This document shows, piece after piece, positions 32,160 to 42,437 of a DNA stretch of 64,000 nucleotides (position 1 is its first letter; every line of letters begins with the position of its first letter). The notes under the pieces were generated by a model. It searched no databases. It was not told the origin of the DNA and worked only from the letters and a program-made list of their open reading frames with translations. Made by a program: the position numbers and the translations under genes. Source of the DNA: a virus; the IMG/VR virus record IMGVR_UViG_3300042691_014897, positions 1 to 64,000 of that record, one strand, 5' to 3'.

Positions 32160-35100
32160 TATGCGTCTCCTAATCTCCATCCAAATACTGAATTATAGTA
32201 AACCAACGTAAACGCCGCGTTTCGTGAACTTACTGTCATATTAGCTGTATCTCCCATAATTGGTTGTCCGTTTCTATCTATTATTAGATTATTAAAATCA
32301 AAAGTACCAGATGCGTCAATAAATTTGATTTGATCCCCTATGGTAGGTACCAACGGTAATGTAATTGTTATTGGACCAGCTGAGGTATTAATTAATAATC
32401 TATCATTATTTACTGCTGTATAATTGCTGGTCTTAACTGCCCACGGATTACCTCCGCCAACTCCTGTCCACTGTGTACCGTTATAACCTTCGAACGATAC
32501 TGTTGAAGTGTTAAATCTAATCATACCAGTCGATGGTGTTACTGGTCTTTCAAATGTTGTACCTGTAGCTAGTTTTACAAAACCGGTATTAGTTACAGTT
32601 AAAGTTCCATCAATTACTGTAGTTGCTCCAACATTTAAGTTTTGTGAAATACCAACACCACCTGCAACAGTTAGTGCTCCGTCTATAATCGATGTGCTGT
32701 TAACTAAAGATTCGATCGATAGGCCATCATCAGATAAAATTGTTAATCTTGCACCGCCCACTGTATCAATTTCTTTACCAGTAATGAATACATCACCTGC
32801 TGTAACCGCGTTAACAGCAATATTACCACCACCAGAACCTAGTGCGGACTGGATGTATGTCTTAATAGCTTTCTGTGTTGGTACAATGCTATCGCTATTA
32901 GCAAAGAATGTACCGTCTGTTGAGAATTCGTTAATTGTTGCGCCAGAGCCGCCTAGATTAACACCGCCAAGTGTAAGTTCATTCAAACCTGACAAGTTAA
33001 ACGCATCAGCATTCAATGTTGCAATACCAGTTGACTGCTCAACCTTAAACAATTCACCAACTCGGAAGTTACCATCTTGGTCTGTTGAAGTATAGAATAC
33101 TCGTCCTCCACCTTGCTCTACAATTTCGTTATTTTGATTTGGAGCATTAAGTGGAATACCTGGATAGTTAGTATCATTCTTATTACCAGTACCAATATTC
33201 AAGAAGTCGTGTCCTGTTAGTCGAACCTGAGAATATCTACTTCTAATAACCATCGGTGTAGCGTGTGCCGGCGCAGTTTCGATAGTCAGTGGTGGGCTAA
33301 TTTGCAATCTTGCACTATAACGCCCTTCTGGTAACGAACTTGGACCGTTGTTAATAACACTAATAATTGTAGTGAAGCAAGTATCGATTTTTTCATCAAC
33401 TACTAATTGATCAATATTGAAAACTACAGTTGGATCACTAACACGGCTTTCAACTTCCTGGAATCTAATGTCAGGGTCTTCGTTGTTAAATACTGCCTGG
33501 ATTATATCTTTAGCGTAATTCATTGCGGCAATCGTTGGAGCATACTGCTCTCCGGTAATCGCCCTTAATGCGCTTTCGCTTTGATAATATCTTAGGCCAA
33601 CTTCTCGAGATCTTGATAATCCGCCATAGATGTCATACGCAATAGCATCAACAATTAAACCAACATCTCGATAGCATAGTCCGACATCGTAATTAAGATT
33701 TTCATAACTCGCGCTTACGAATGCCACGGTCTCCGCTTGAATAAATGCTTTATTGTCAAGTAATAGCTGTTTAACGTCATTTAAGAATTCACCGTATTCA
33801 AGAATTCTACGGATAATTCTGGCTAGATCGGCTAAATGTTCGCTAGCCTCGTCGCCATTAGTAATAGACGGGAATCGTACCTGGAACGCATTAGTTTGTG
33901 TTCTAGTATAGGTTTGATTTCTAATTAGTTTTTGTACAATAAAATCAATTTGATTTAATGCGGCGAGCGTCTGCGGACGTTGATCACTTAACACTAATGC
34001 CGCTGTTGCCGCATAATAACGTTGTCCTGCTTCGATTGTTTTTGCAACATCACCAAATATGTCATCGGCAAACGCCTGTACTATTAGACCTGTATCTCTG
34101 AAACATACATCTTGATCATATGTAAAGTTTACAAAGGTGTTAGTAACATAGGTTACAATATCGCTTTGTAGTGTACTCTTTACTCCTTGGATAGCATTTC
34201 TAGAAGTAATATTAAACCCTGTAAAGTTTGAGTTAGTTAGCGTTACTCCCGAACCTGCAAATCCGTTATTAATGATAGCTGAGAAACCTGTCATTAGTGT
34301 ACTAATTCTACCAGATGACGCTGTGTCGCCGCCTGGTAACGTAGTATCTTGTGCGGTTGTATTACCTGATTCTGGTGTAACGTTATTGTTTTCTCCGATA
34401 TCTTGTAATAAAGTATTTAGATATGTTAGCATATCTAAGTAGTCAGCTTTAGCGGCTGCACTTGTTCCAGGAACACCCGGAATAGTTAAATTACCATCAA
34501 CAAAACAAGACTTACCAAATTCTACAGTCTGCACATTACCTGTATAGGTTAAGTCATATGCCACTGATATAGCAATTTGTCTAATTTCTGCTTCAAAAGT
34601 AGCATCAGTAAACCCGACAATCTTAGAATTATTAACCATCCATGCAGTTGTTTGTTTAGCTATAAAAGTTAAGTTTGCTAGGATACAATTTTTAGCACGG
34701 TCATCTTGGGTGTCAAAATTTCCGTTAGGCATATTTAAGCTAGGTATTGCTTCATATGCTGTTCCGTTCTTAACCCATTCGATTAAGAAATCAAGATTTC
34801 TTGCAACAGAGAACGGATCAGTTGGATCTTCACTTAATTCATCGTTGATGAGATCTTGCAATTCTTGAAGTGCAGATGCTGTTTGTATTCTTTGTTGATC
34901 GAATAAATCAAAAATTCCTCTTTGATGTTGATACAGCACTGCCAGTAATCTTGTATTTCCTTCATAGGTGTAATCATCAGTTAATGCATCAATAATAATT
35001 CCTATGTCTCTACTACATTTAACTGTATCGTAAGTGAAGTCATTAAGATAGCTTAAAATTTCCCACTGAATAAATTCTTTATTTTCCAGTAAAATATTTC

Positions 35101-38100
35101 TAGCACCGATAATGCCACTTGGACCTAATACTTCTCTAATAGTAACTAATTTATAGTATTGGTCGCTATCTTCAAATTGAATGTTAGCGCCTGGAGTCGG
35201 AATGTTTGTTAGATTATCAACATATACAAACTGTCCTACTTGTGCAATATCTGCATAACCATCACCATCTACTAAAGCATCGGCTGCTGTAAAACCAGTT
35301 CCTCGGCTAGTAAATCTTGGTTGATCTAAAACACCGTCTGCTGTTCTTACAATAAACCTAGCATCGCTAGTATTGTTTGCATCAATTAATCGAATATTTG
35401 GCCCTGCTAGGTATCCGGAACCTGGGCTAATGATTGTCATTGAATTTACATTACCGCCGACTATCTTTGCTCTAATAAATGCTCCGGTTCCTGGATCAGG
35501 TGTTATCACAACTGAAGGTGTAGCGGAATATCCTGCGCCTTTTTCAGTCATTGTAAATCCAGTAATTGTACCAGTTAAAGAATTAATGATCGGAGTTGCT
35601 GTTGCTGTGGTAGTTACAGCTGGGCCACCGCCGGTTATTGTTATTACAGTTCCAGAGCTGTAGCCAATGCCGCCGTCGTTTACTGTAATAGAAGAAATAA
35701 CTCCGGTTGTAGACGAGGTAACCGAAGGATTATTATCTTCAGCGTTTACTAAGTCATATGAAATAGCATCAACGATGTAACCTACATCTCTTGCACATAA
35801 CGTTTGATTGTAATCAAAATCTTCGTATGTAGTATTAATGTAAGCAATTACTTCAGCTTTAATAAATTGTTTATTTGCTAATAGTAGTCCAGCCACGGAT
35901 GCAAATCCGGATGAACTTGCTAGCGTACCAGCTTCCAATATTTCAATAGTAAAATTAAAGAGATTTTCTGCGGCAGTTGTTGATCCAGTTTCTAATGTTA
36001 AAGTGTCATCAATATACTGCATACTTAATGTTAATGTTCCGGAAGCTGTTGATAAAACTACTGCTGATCCATCTACAGTTGTAGAAACAGTAAATTCAGT
36101 CGAACTAATAATATCTTTCACATAGTACACGGTATTTGCTGATAAACCTCCAAATGCTGTTCCTATAAAGATAACATTATCACCTTCCGATAACATTGAA
36201 GTATCGGCGGCAGTAATTCTATTTGTAGTTCCTGTAGTTCCTGTAATTGCAATTCCTGTTAAAGGAGCAGTAACTACGGTATTTTCAATAATATCAATTA
36301 CTAGGTCTCTAATAAATTCAATACCCGATACAGCGGCTGCTAAGTTTGTTGTTCTAGCAGTGCCTAGGAAAATTTGTTTGAGGCCAGCTAATATAGTATA
36401 ATCTACTCCTCTATATCCGATATCTGTAGCTATTGCATCGATCATTAGACCAACATCTCTACTCCATGTCGCAGTAGCTACTCCTGGATAGAATGAATCC
36501 CAGAATTCCATTACTTCTGCTCTGATCCATTCTCTGTTGGCTAAAATTAATGATTTAGCGTTGGTATAATTTTCTCCGTTTTGTATTGTGTAGTAAACAG
36601 ATTTAGTCCATACATCAACTGCGTCTTCAATTCCGCTTGGGCCTGCTGTGCCTGTTACTCGAGTAACGGCAGTTTGGAATACAGAGGCTGGAGCAAGATT
36701 TTGTACTACTGCTCTAGCAACAACTCGCAATCTTTCGATTCCGGCTAATGTCTGATCTTTTTGTGAAATGCCGATTGCGATTCTTGCACTAGCATTAACA
36801 TAATAACGATTACCGGCAAAAGGAGTCTTAAATTGATTTCCTGCCGCAAATGTTATTAGAGGCGATGTATTATAGCTTCCACCTGGATCAGTTACAGTAA
36901 CAGTTTGTACAATACCATCGATTCTTGATCTTAGAATTGCACTTCTAGCAGGGAATGTTATGCCTCCAGTGACTGAAATTGCAGGATTACTAGTATAACC
37001 AGTACCGGAACTAGTAAGAGTAACTTCCCCTAATACACTATCCATTGCTGTAACGTTTGCAGTTGCATTAATGCCACCACCGCCACTAAATCCTAATGTT
37101 GGAGTTCCAACCCATCCGGTTCCTCCATCGACTACTGTTAAACTAATTACAGAACCTGTTAATGTAACAGTTCCTTGTGCGCCAGCACCGCTGGTGCTAG
37201 CAAAAGTAATTGTTGGGGTTGTCTGATAACCTCGGCCTGGATTAGTAATAGTGATACTGCTAACAGATCCTTCAATATTTGAAGTTGCAACAGCATCAAC
37301 ACCTGTACCTGAAATAACTACTGCTGGCGGTGTTGCATATCCTGTACCATTATTAGTAACAATTATTCCTGTGATAACTCCGGGAGTGACTCCAGCAACA
37401 TAGTTACCAAAATCGACTTCAACGTCTGCTGTTGCACCGAATCCGCCTCCGCCCAACAACAAGCAAGTAGTTGTGTCATCATATCCGCTACCGCCTTCTT
37501 GTACTGTGATTGTTGTTACTTCTGCATCAAGAACAGCAGTACCTTCGGCAAACACTAAAGGTTCGCCGCCGATAAATTCTACAGTTGGAGCACTGGTATA
37601 TCCAGAACCGCCGCTGTTTGTTCCGCCGGTTAATGTAACTCCACCGACCACGTTACTAATCTGTGCTGATATAATAGCACCCGAGCCACCAGTACCTGAT
37701 ACTGTAACACTAGGTGGAGTTGTAAAGCCTGTACCACCGTCTGTAACTTCTACAGTTTTAATGGTGCTGGTTATAGTAGCTGTAGCTGTAGCATGATCTG
37801 GCGATCCGTTTGGTAAGCCGCCGCCAACAAATGTAAGTGTAGGAGGAGAAGCATAACCTGTACCTCGATCTAAGATTAACACAGATTCAACTTCACCTTC
37901 AATTGTAGAAGTTGCTGTTGCACCAAATCCTCCAGAGCCGGTACCGTCACCGCTAATAATAACCTGTGGAGGAATAGTAAAGCCGCCGCCGCCTGTTGAA
38001 ACAGCAATAGTTGAAATACCTTGAGTTTGAACTGCTGTAGCACTTGCGCCTGATCCTGTACCTACTACAACTCTTGGTTCAATAACATATCGTGATGTGG

Positions 38101-41100
38101 TGTTTAAAAATTCTAATACTGGTTGTTTTCCAACCCCGGTACCACCACTAATATAGGTAGTATAAGCTGTGCCATCTACAGACACTAATAAGGTAGGATC
38201 TGAATATAATGTAAAAGTACTTGACCCTGTTTTAGAAACGTAATATGTATTTCCATTTAATTGTGTCATACCAACTACACCCGAAATAGATACTTCCATT
38301 CCTGTGTAAAATGCATGAGGCACGGTTGTAGTTATTTCTACTGGGTTTGCTCTAGTAGCACCGGTAAATGTTTCAGTAATGCCTTCAACAAATGTATCCC
38401 ACCCAGATTTATGTAGGTGCATTTCGCCAGTAGCAGTTGTTAACGTTATTTCTGTTTTAGTAACAGTATCTGTATAGGCTGTAAACTGTGTTCCGCTAAT
38501 AACGGCTTTCACGTAATACTGTGTTGCAGTAGCTAATCCGCCGAATGCTGTTTCAGTTAAGGTAAAAGGCATATCTGCCGATAAAGTACTAGTATTTGCT
38601 ACGGTTAATCTATTTGTACTTGAAGTAGTATTAGTAACAATTAAAGGCGTGAAGGACTCCATACCGAGAGTACACAATTTTGAGCCGCCATCAAAGCTAG
38701 TAATATAAGCATATTGGCCTGATCCTGCACCGTCGATGATAATAATTCTTTCACCAACGTATGCATTTGTGAGAGCAATATCTGCCGCACCTAGACGAAT
38801 GTCAAGATTAGTACCTGCCTGCGCATTATTAGTTACAGACGTATAGTTTTCGCCATCGTCGAGAATTCGAACTTCACACACACCGCCATCTTGAATAACT
38901 GGTGTTGTAATGATAGTGTTGCCAACGCCAGATCCGGTAAAGCCGTATGTGGCTGTAGTGTATTCTTCGCCCGCATTTAAATATTCAAGGTAGATAACTT
39001 TATCGGCACCGTCAGTCTGTACTCGATCAACGATAGCATTTAATCGGCGATTGTCTACACTTGATGTTCTTGAAATTTCTGTTGGGTCAACACCTTCCGA
39101 TACTGAACCGTAGTCACCGTAAGAGTTGTTACCGTTAGTAGCACGGATAACACCGCCTGCTTCACAAAGATAACCAATATATCCGTAGTATGTGAATACA
39201 GAAACAAGTTCTGCTCGCCCTTGATTTAAACACCAAGCGCCGACTGAGTTTGACAATACACAAGTAAAGTCGTTTGATGTAATAGATTTATTACCGCCGT
39301 TATGCAGTGATCCGTCAATTTTTTGGCCGACGCAGTAATCACCGAATAATGTAACGTTTTGTATATAAGGGGAACGCTGTCCTACCCATACGTTTTCGTC
39401 ATTAGGCCCGGTACCGGGATCTAGAGAAACCCAAGCACCGCCTGTTGGTCGACGAGTTCCATATTGGTTTGCATCGGTGTAAGTATCAGTTAATCCGTTG
39501 TCTAAGTTAGCACCGGTAGCACCGCGGAATGTAAAGTTACGGATAGTTGTGCTATCGCGCATGTAGAACTTATCGTTACCTGACGTATCGGCAGTTGGTT
39601 GCACGATACTCATACGCAATTCATCACCTACTAATGATGTATACTTTGGAACGCTAATAGGAAACTCTTCAGAGTAAACACCAGTCTTAACCATAATAAC
39701 TGCTGGTTGGTCGACAGTTGGCACAACCTGTGTTCTTACATAGTCACAAGCATATTTGATTGTTCTCCAAGGATCACTTAAAGTAGTTCCTCTAGTTGAA
39801 GCATCGACACCGTCTGTTGAAACATAGAATACTCGGGTAATTCTTCCGACTAAATCCCACTCTAGATCTTGGTCTCCTGCTTTTAAGAAAGAACCAGTTT
39901 GTCCTTTTGCTAATCGAACGTTTTGAATTGCATTACGTGTAACTAAGTCGCCTCTGCGTAGTAAAACGTTATTTGCATCGCCTTCGGCAAACGAATCCCA
40001 AAAAATTCCTGTGTCCTGATCTGGTCTTGAGGTAAAGGTACCTGTTAAAGAACCTGTAGCAGTTAATAATACCTTTGTTGAACCGCCTAAGGATTCACTT
40101 AAAGTAATATGTGTTCCGTCAACAACAGTTTTTACATAGTAAGTAACACCATTATTTAGATTTCCAAATCCGGTGCCGGTAAATGTAATTGGTTGATTTT
40201 CATTTAGTAAGGAAGAATCGCTAACTGTTACTTGATTGCCAGTACTAGATGTTGCTGTTGCTGTTATAGTTGTTCCCACATCTGAAGGAACGTGCTCAGC
40301 GATACAAAGATATGTGCTTGCACTATACTTAACAACGTCTCCGATCTTGTAGGTAGCTTCGGTTGGTGTTGGATCCCAGTCCTCTCTCCAGCGGAAACCG
40401 TCGGTAATTTTTTCCCATTTTGCGGCTGCTGAATTTGGAGTTTCGTTAGTAGTTACTTCTTCTATTGCTACAAAGGTATTACCACCGTATAATACTAGAT
40501 CACCAACTTTATATGTTTGTGTACTTTCGTATCTTGATCTGTTGTTAAACCCAGTAGTTAATAGATTCCAAAATCCTGCAGAATTAGGAGGAATTTGACT
40601 AGTGTTTCTTGCTATTGCAACATAGGCATAGCCGCCGTATGTAACGATATCTCCAACTTGATATTCGGTGATTGCTGACCAACTATCTTCAAATTGTAGA
40701 CCTTCAACAAATGTTTCCCATTTGTTTTCTTCAAATGCCGATGCGCTACTAGTATGTGCTGTTGCACAAATATAAAGGCTAGCTCCAAACTTTACAACAT
40801 CATTAACTGCGTAAGATGTCGCTACTCGACTAGCTGGTATTTGACTACCGTTCCAATCTCCTCTCCATTTAAATCCTTCGCTGAAGACTTCCCACTTGTT
40901 AAGATCTGATTCTAAGCCGTCAACAAACGATGATGTTATAATAGCCTGTAAATTTGCTCCGGCGCCAGCTGTAGGTCCTTGCACCGAAACTGTAGGTGTT
41001 GATGTGTATCCACTACCATAGCTACTAAAAGTAATGCCTGTAATAGTTCCGGCACCGTTAACTGTAATAGTTGCGGATGGCAGTGTTCCTCCAACTAACT

Positions 41101-41665
41101 CTGGTGCGCTAAATGCTAAAGAAAGCCCGGAAGTATAATCGAGGCCGCCGCTGACGATATTAATGTAATCAATAGACTCGCCTGAATAAACGCCAGTTTC
41201 TGATAGGTGAGGAATACTACAAACATAAGTGATGCCGTTATATTTTACAAGATCACCTAATTTGTAATATGTACTAGGTAACCAAATACCTTTCCATTCG
41301 TTGCCGGATGAAAATAAGTCCCACTTTCCCGATGTTTCGTCTGTGTAAAAGCCGCCGTTAGTTACAGAACTAGATGTATGATTGCTTGTACAGACATAGA
41401 TATTTCCACCGTATTTTACGAGATCGTTTAGTTTATATGATGTACTTACAGTCCATGGGGTCGAAACCCATTGCTGACCAGCTGACATTATCTGCCATTT
41501 ATTGGCTGTAATATCTACATTAAAGTCTGCATTTGCTGTATGCCCGGCCATACAAACATAAGAAGTGCCGCCGTATTTAACAATGTCGTCTTTAACGTAT
41601 GCGGTGCCGCTAGTCCAAGTACCCTTCCATACAAAACGCAATCTGCCAAGTTTAAATTCTGCCAT
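32159..41665 (-). CDS. Giant multi-repeat tail fibre, 3168 aa
   Basis: Residues 1 to about 490 hold seven copies of a W...Y...D.VkYgg.tYVC...HT...W module resembling CBM5/12-like chitin-binding repeats. A pectate-lyase-type beta-helix follows (FYVSTDGVDASTRGT, WRTIKYACD). There are about 16 copies of GxGYxxxPxVxxxG, and six copies of a helical LL.NK.FI.AE...Y...C.RDVGLIVDAIAYDI repeat between roughly 33.6 and 36.7 kb. The C terminus has the shared DQDGNFRVGE module, then TPSTGMIRFNTSTVSFEGYN...W and a final beta domain without an S74 chaperone. It is the largest gene in the window. It has a CATAAATA box 36 bases before the ATG and overlaps the adhesin start. Confidence 0.9.
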   Translation of the reverse strand: MAEFKLGRLRFVWKGTWTSGTAYVKDDIVKYGGTSYVCMAGHTANADFNVDITANKWQIMSAGQQWVSTPWTVSTSYKLNDLVKYGGNIYVCTSNHTSSSVTNGGFYTDETSGKWDLFSSGNEWKGIWLPSTYYKLGDLVKYNGITYVCSIPHLSETGVYSGESIDYINIVSGGLDYTSGLSLAFSAPELVGGTLPSATITVNGAGTITGITFSSYGSGYTSTPTVSVQGPTAGAGANLQAIITSSFVDGLESDLNKWEVFSEGFKWRGDWNGSQIPASRVATSYAVNDVVKFGASLYICATAHTSSASAFEENKWETFVEGLQFEDSWSAITEYQVGDIVTYGGYAYVAIARNTSQIPPNSAGFWNLLTTGFNNRSRYESTQTYKVGDLVLYGGNTFVAIEEVTTNETPNSAAAKWEKITDGFRWREDWDPTPTEATYKIGDVVKYSASTYLCIAEHVPSDVGTTITATATSSTGNQVTVSDSSLLNENQPITFTGTGFGNLNNGVTYYVKTVVDGTHITLSESLGGSTKVLLTATGSLTGTFTSRPDQDTGIFWDSFAEGDANNVLLRRGDLVTRNAIQNVRLAKGQTGSFLKAGDQDLEWDLVGRITRVFYVSTDGVDASTRGTTLSDPWRTIKYACDYVRTQVVPTVDQPAVIMVKTGVYSEEFPISVPKYTSLVGDELRMSIVQPTADTSGNDKFYMRDSTTIRNFTFRGATGANLDNGLTDTYTDANQYGTRRPTGGAWVSLDPGTGPNDENVWVGQRSPYIQNVTLFGDYCVGQKIDGSLHNGGNKSITSNDFTCVLSNSVGAWCLNQGRAELVSVFTYYGYIGYLCEAGGVIRATNGNNSYGDYGSVSEGVDPTEISRTSSVDNRRLNAIVDRVQTDGADKVIYLEYLNAGEEYTTATYGFTGSGVGNTIITTPVIQDGGVCEVRILDDGENYTSVTNNAQAGTNLDIRLGAADIALTNAYVGERIIIIDGAGSGQYAYITSFDGGSKLCTLGMESFTPLIVTNTTSSTNRLTVANTSTLSADMPFTLTETAFGGLATATQYYVKAVISGTQFTAYTDTVTKTEITLTTATGEMHLHKSGWDTFVEGITETFTGATRANPVEITTTVPHAFYTGMEVSISGVVGMTQLNGNTYYVSKTGSSTFTLYSDPTLLVSVDGTAYTTYISGGTGVGKQPVLEFLNTTSRYVIEPRVVVGTGSGASATAVQTQGISTIAVSTGGGGFTIPPQVIISGDGTGSGGFGATATSTIEGEVESVLILDRGTGYASPPTLTFVGGGLPNGSPDHATATATITSTIKTVEVTDGGTGFTTPPSVTVSGTGGSGAIISAQISNVVGGVTLTGGTNSGGSGYTSAPTVEFIGGEPLVFAEGTAVLDAEVTTITVQEGGSGYDDTTTCLLLGGGGFGATADVEVDFGNYVAGVTPGVITGIIVTNNGTGYATPPAVVISGTGVDAVATSNIEGSVSSITITNPGRGYQTTPTITFASTSGAGAQGTVTLTGSVISLTVVDGGTGWVGTPTLGFSGGGGINATANVTAMDSVLGEVTLTSSGTGYTSNPAISVTGGITFPARSAILRSRIDGIVQTVTVTDPGGSYNTSPLITFAAGNQFKTPFAGNRYYVNASARIAIGISQKDQTLAGIERLRVVARAVVQNLAPASVFQTAVTRVTGTAGPSGIEDAVDVWTKSVYYTIQNGENYTNAKSLILANREWIRAEVMEFWDSFYPGVATATWSRDVGLMIDAIATDIGYRGVDYTILAGLKQIFLGTARTTNLAAAVSGIEFIRDLVIDIIENTVVTAPLTGIAITGTTGTTNRITAADTSMLSEGDNVIFIGTAFGGLSANTVYYVKDIISSTEFTVSTTVDGSAVVLSTASGTLTLSMQYIDDTLTLETGSTTAAENLFNFTIEILEAGTLASSSGFASVAGLLLANKQFIKAEVIAYINTTYEDFDYNQTLCARDVGYIVDAISYDLVNAEDNNPSVTSSTTGVISSITVNDGGIGYSSGTVITITGGGPAVTTTATATPIINSLTGTITGFTMTEKGAGYSATPSVVITPDPGTGAFIRAKIVGGNVNSMTIISPGSGYLAGPNIRLIDANNTSDARFIVRTADGVLDQPRFTSRGTGFTAADALVDGDGYADIAQVGQFVYVDNLTNIPTPGANIQFEDSDQYYKLVTIREVLGPSGIIGARNILLENKEFIQWEILSYLNDFTYDTVKCSRDIGIIIDALTDDYTYEGNTRLLAVLYQHQRGIFDLFDQQRIQTASALQELQDLINDELSEDPTDPFSVARNLDFLIEWVKNGTAYEAIPSLNMPNGNFDTQDDRAKNCILANLTFIAKQTTAWMVNNSKIVGFTDATFEAEIRQIAISVAYDLTYTGNVQTVEFGKSCFVDGNLTIPGVPGTSAAAKADYLDMLTYLNTLLQDIGENNNVTPESGNTTAQDTTLPGGDTASSGRISTLMTGFSAIINNGFAGSGVTLTNSNFTGFNITSRNAIQGVKSTLQSDIVTYVTNTFVNFTYDQDVCFRDTGLIVQAFADDIFGDVAKTIEAGQRYYAATAALVLSDQRPQTLAALNQIDFIVQKLIRNQTYTRTQTNAFQVRFPSITNGDEASEHLADLARIIRRILEYGEFLNDVKQLLLDNKAFIQAETVAFVSASYENLNYDVGLCYRDVGLIVDAIAYDIYGGLSRSREVGLRYYQSESALRAITGEQYAPTIAAMNYAKDIIQAVFNNEDPDIRFQEVESRVSDPTVVFNIDQLVVDEKIDTCFTTIISVINNGPSSLPEGRYSARLQISPPLTIETAPAHATPMVIRSRYSQVRLTGHDFLNIGTGNKNDTNYPGIPLNAPNQNNEIVEQGGGRVFYTSTDQDGNFRVGELFKVEQSTGIATLNADAFNLSGLNELTLGGVNLGGSGATINEFSTDGTFFANSDSIVPTQKAIKTYIQSALGSGGGNIAVNAVTAGDVFITGKEIDTVGGARLTILSDDGLSIESLVNSTSIIDGALTVAGGVGISQNLNVGATTVIDGTLTVTNTGFVKLATGTTFERPVTPSTGMIRFNTSTVSFEGYNGTQWTGVGGGNPWAVKTSNYTAVNNDRLLINTSAGPITITLPLVPTIGDQIKFIDASGTFDFNNLIIDRNGQPIMGDTANMTVSSRNAAFTLVYYNSVFGWRLGDA

Positions 41666-41701
41666 TTTTCATCCTTTTATACTCAAATAAGCATATTTTT
41701 A

Positions 41702-41709
41702 TATTTATG
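41702..41709 (-). promoter_or_regulatory. Late promoter CATAAATA for the giant fibre
   Basis: The minus strand reads CATAAATA, 36 bases before the ATG of the 3168-aa fibre, next to the stop of the 122-aa gene. AAAAGGATG gives the ribosome site. Confidence 0.6.
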
Positions 41710-41711
41710 CT

Positions 41712-42080
41712 TTAAACATCGCTTGGGTAGCTATATGATTGATTATATCTAACGACTAGCTCACCTTCATCGTTGATATAGTAATACAGAGATCTTCGAT
41801 CAAATCTATACTGATCGTGTACTAAATTTGGATAATCTTTTACATGTGTTTCTGGGTTTTTACCATCAAAGAAATCAACGCCTAATTCAAAGTATTCCCA
41901 GTCGTCGTTTGCATCCCCGGGATTATTAATTTCTATAGGGTCATTGCTAGTCCAAGTATCAATTCTTGTAAAATAGATATTTCCATCTTCGTCTGTTCTT
42001 AGAGCATAGAAATAGCGTTGATCCGGAGAACCTAATACAGAATTATCTCCTATTGCCCCTACATAATGTGTTCCACTCAT
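41712..42080 (-). CDS. Small virion-type protein, cassette B member, 122 aa
   Basis: This is paralogous to the 107-aa product at 16124-16447: YFYALRTDEDGNIYFTRIDTW against YFYRLTRDATGYLVFTKVDLV, and YYINDEGELVVRYNQSYSYP against YFLNENGDLIIRINGSYDYP. A 15-residue acidic insert (NNPGDANDDWEYFELG) is specific to this copy. As in cassette A, it precedes an MAEF-type fibre gene, here the 3168-aa one. AAGGAG lies before the ATG. Function is unknown; an adaptor for the fibre N terminus is inferred. Confidence 0.78.
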   Translation of the reverse strand: MSGTHYVGAIGDNSVLGSPDQRYFYALRTDEDGNIYFTRIDTWTSNDPIEINNPGDANDDWEYFELGVDFFDGKNPETHVKDYPNLVHDQYRFDRRSLYYYINDEGELVVRYNQSYSYPSDV

Positions 42081-42091
42081 TTCTATTCTCC

Positions 42092-42433
42092 TTAAACAAT
42101 TTCAACGTAGCTAGCCACCATATCAAGACTATCATCAATGCTGGCTTGAACATGCACTTTCATGTTCCCTGATAATACTAATTTTTCGCCGCCATTAATA
42201 ACTCTTAAACTCTGGTTAGGCGGAACTATTATATTCTTAACAAAGTATGCACTATTATTTGGCGGTGCTTCTGCGGTATTCTCTATGCGTATGCTAACTA
42301 ATACAACATCTGCTGTTTGATTTGAAAAACTCATACCGATAACAGTTGCTCGTGCAAGAGCACCTATGTCAATAACTTCAATTTCTGTAGTTCCTATTCC
42401 TGCTTCTAGTTTATTTTTAAATAATGTTGCCAT
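42092..42433 (-). CDS. Small virion-type protein, cassette B member, 113 aa
   Basis: This is an all-beta protein, paralogous to the 111-aa product at 16444-16779: RATVIGMSFSNQTADVVLVSI and IVPPNQSLRVINGGEKLVLSGN line up with its strands. The C terminus ends in a similar alternating beta pattern (MVASYVEIV). It lies 11 bases upstream of its cassette partner and 4 bases after the 1353-aa fibre stop. It is probably a small decoration or adaptor subunit. Confidence 0.78.
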   Translation of the reverse strand: MATLFKNKLEAGIGTTEIEVIDIGALARATVIGMSFSNQTADVVLVSIRIENTAEAPPNNSAYFVKNIIVPPNQSLRVINGGEKLVLSGNMKVHVQASIDDSLDMVASYVEIV

Positions 42434-42437
42434 TTTT

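Noticed and set aside
32160-32180. Seven-residue longer start for the glycine-rich adhesin
   Set aside because: The ATG at 32159 forms a TAATG overlap, the coupling used repeatedly in this operon.
33600-41100. Short recurring DNA motifs suggestive of a CRISPR or tandem repeat array
   Set aside because: Spacing and codon phase show that they are protein-level fibre repeats; there is no constant-length repeat-spacer structure.
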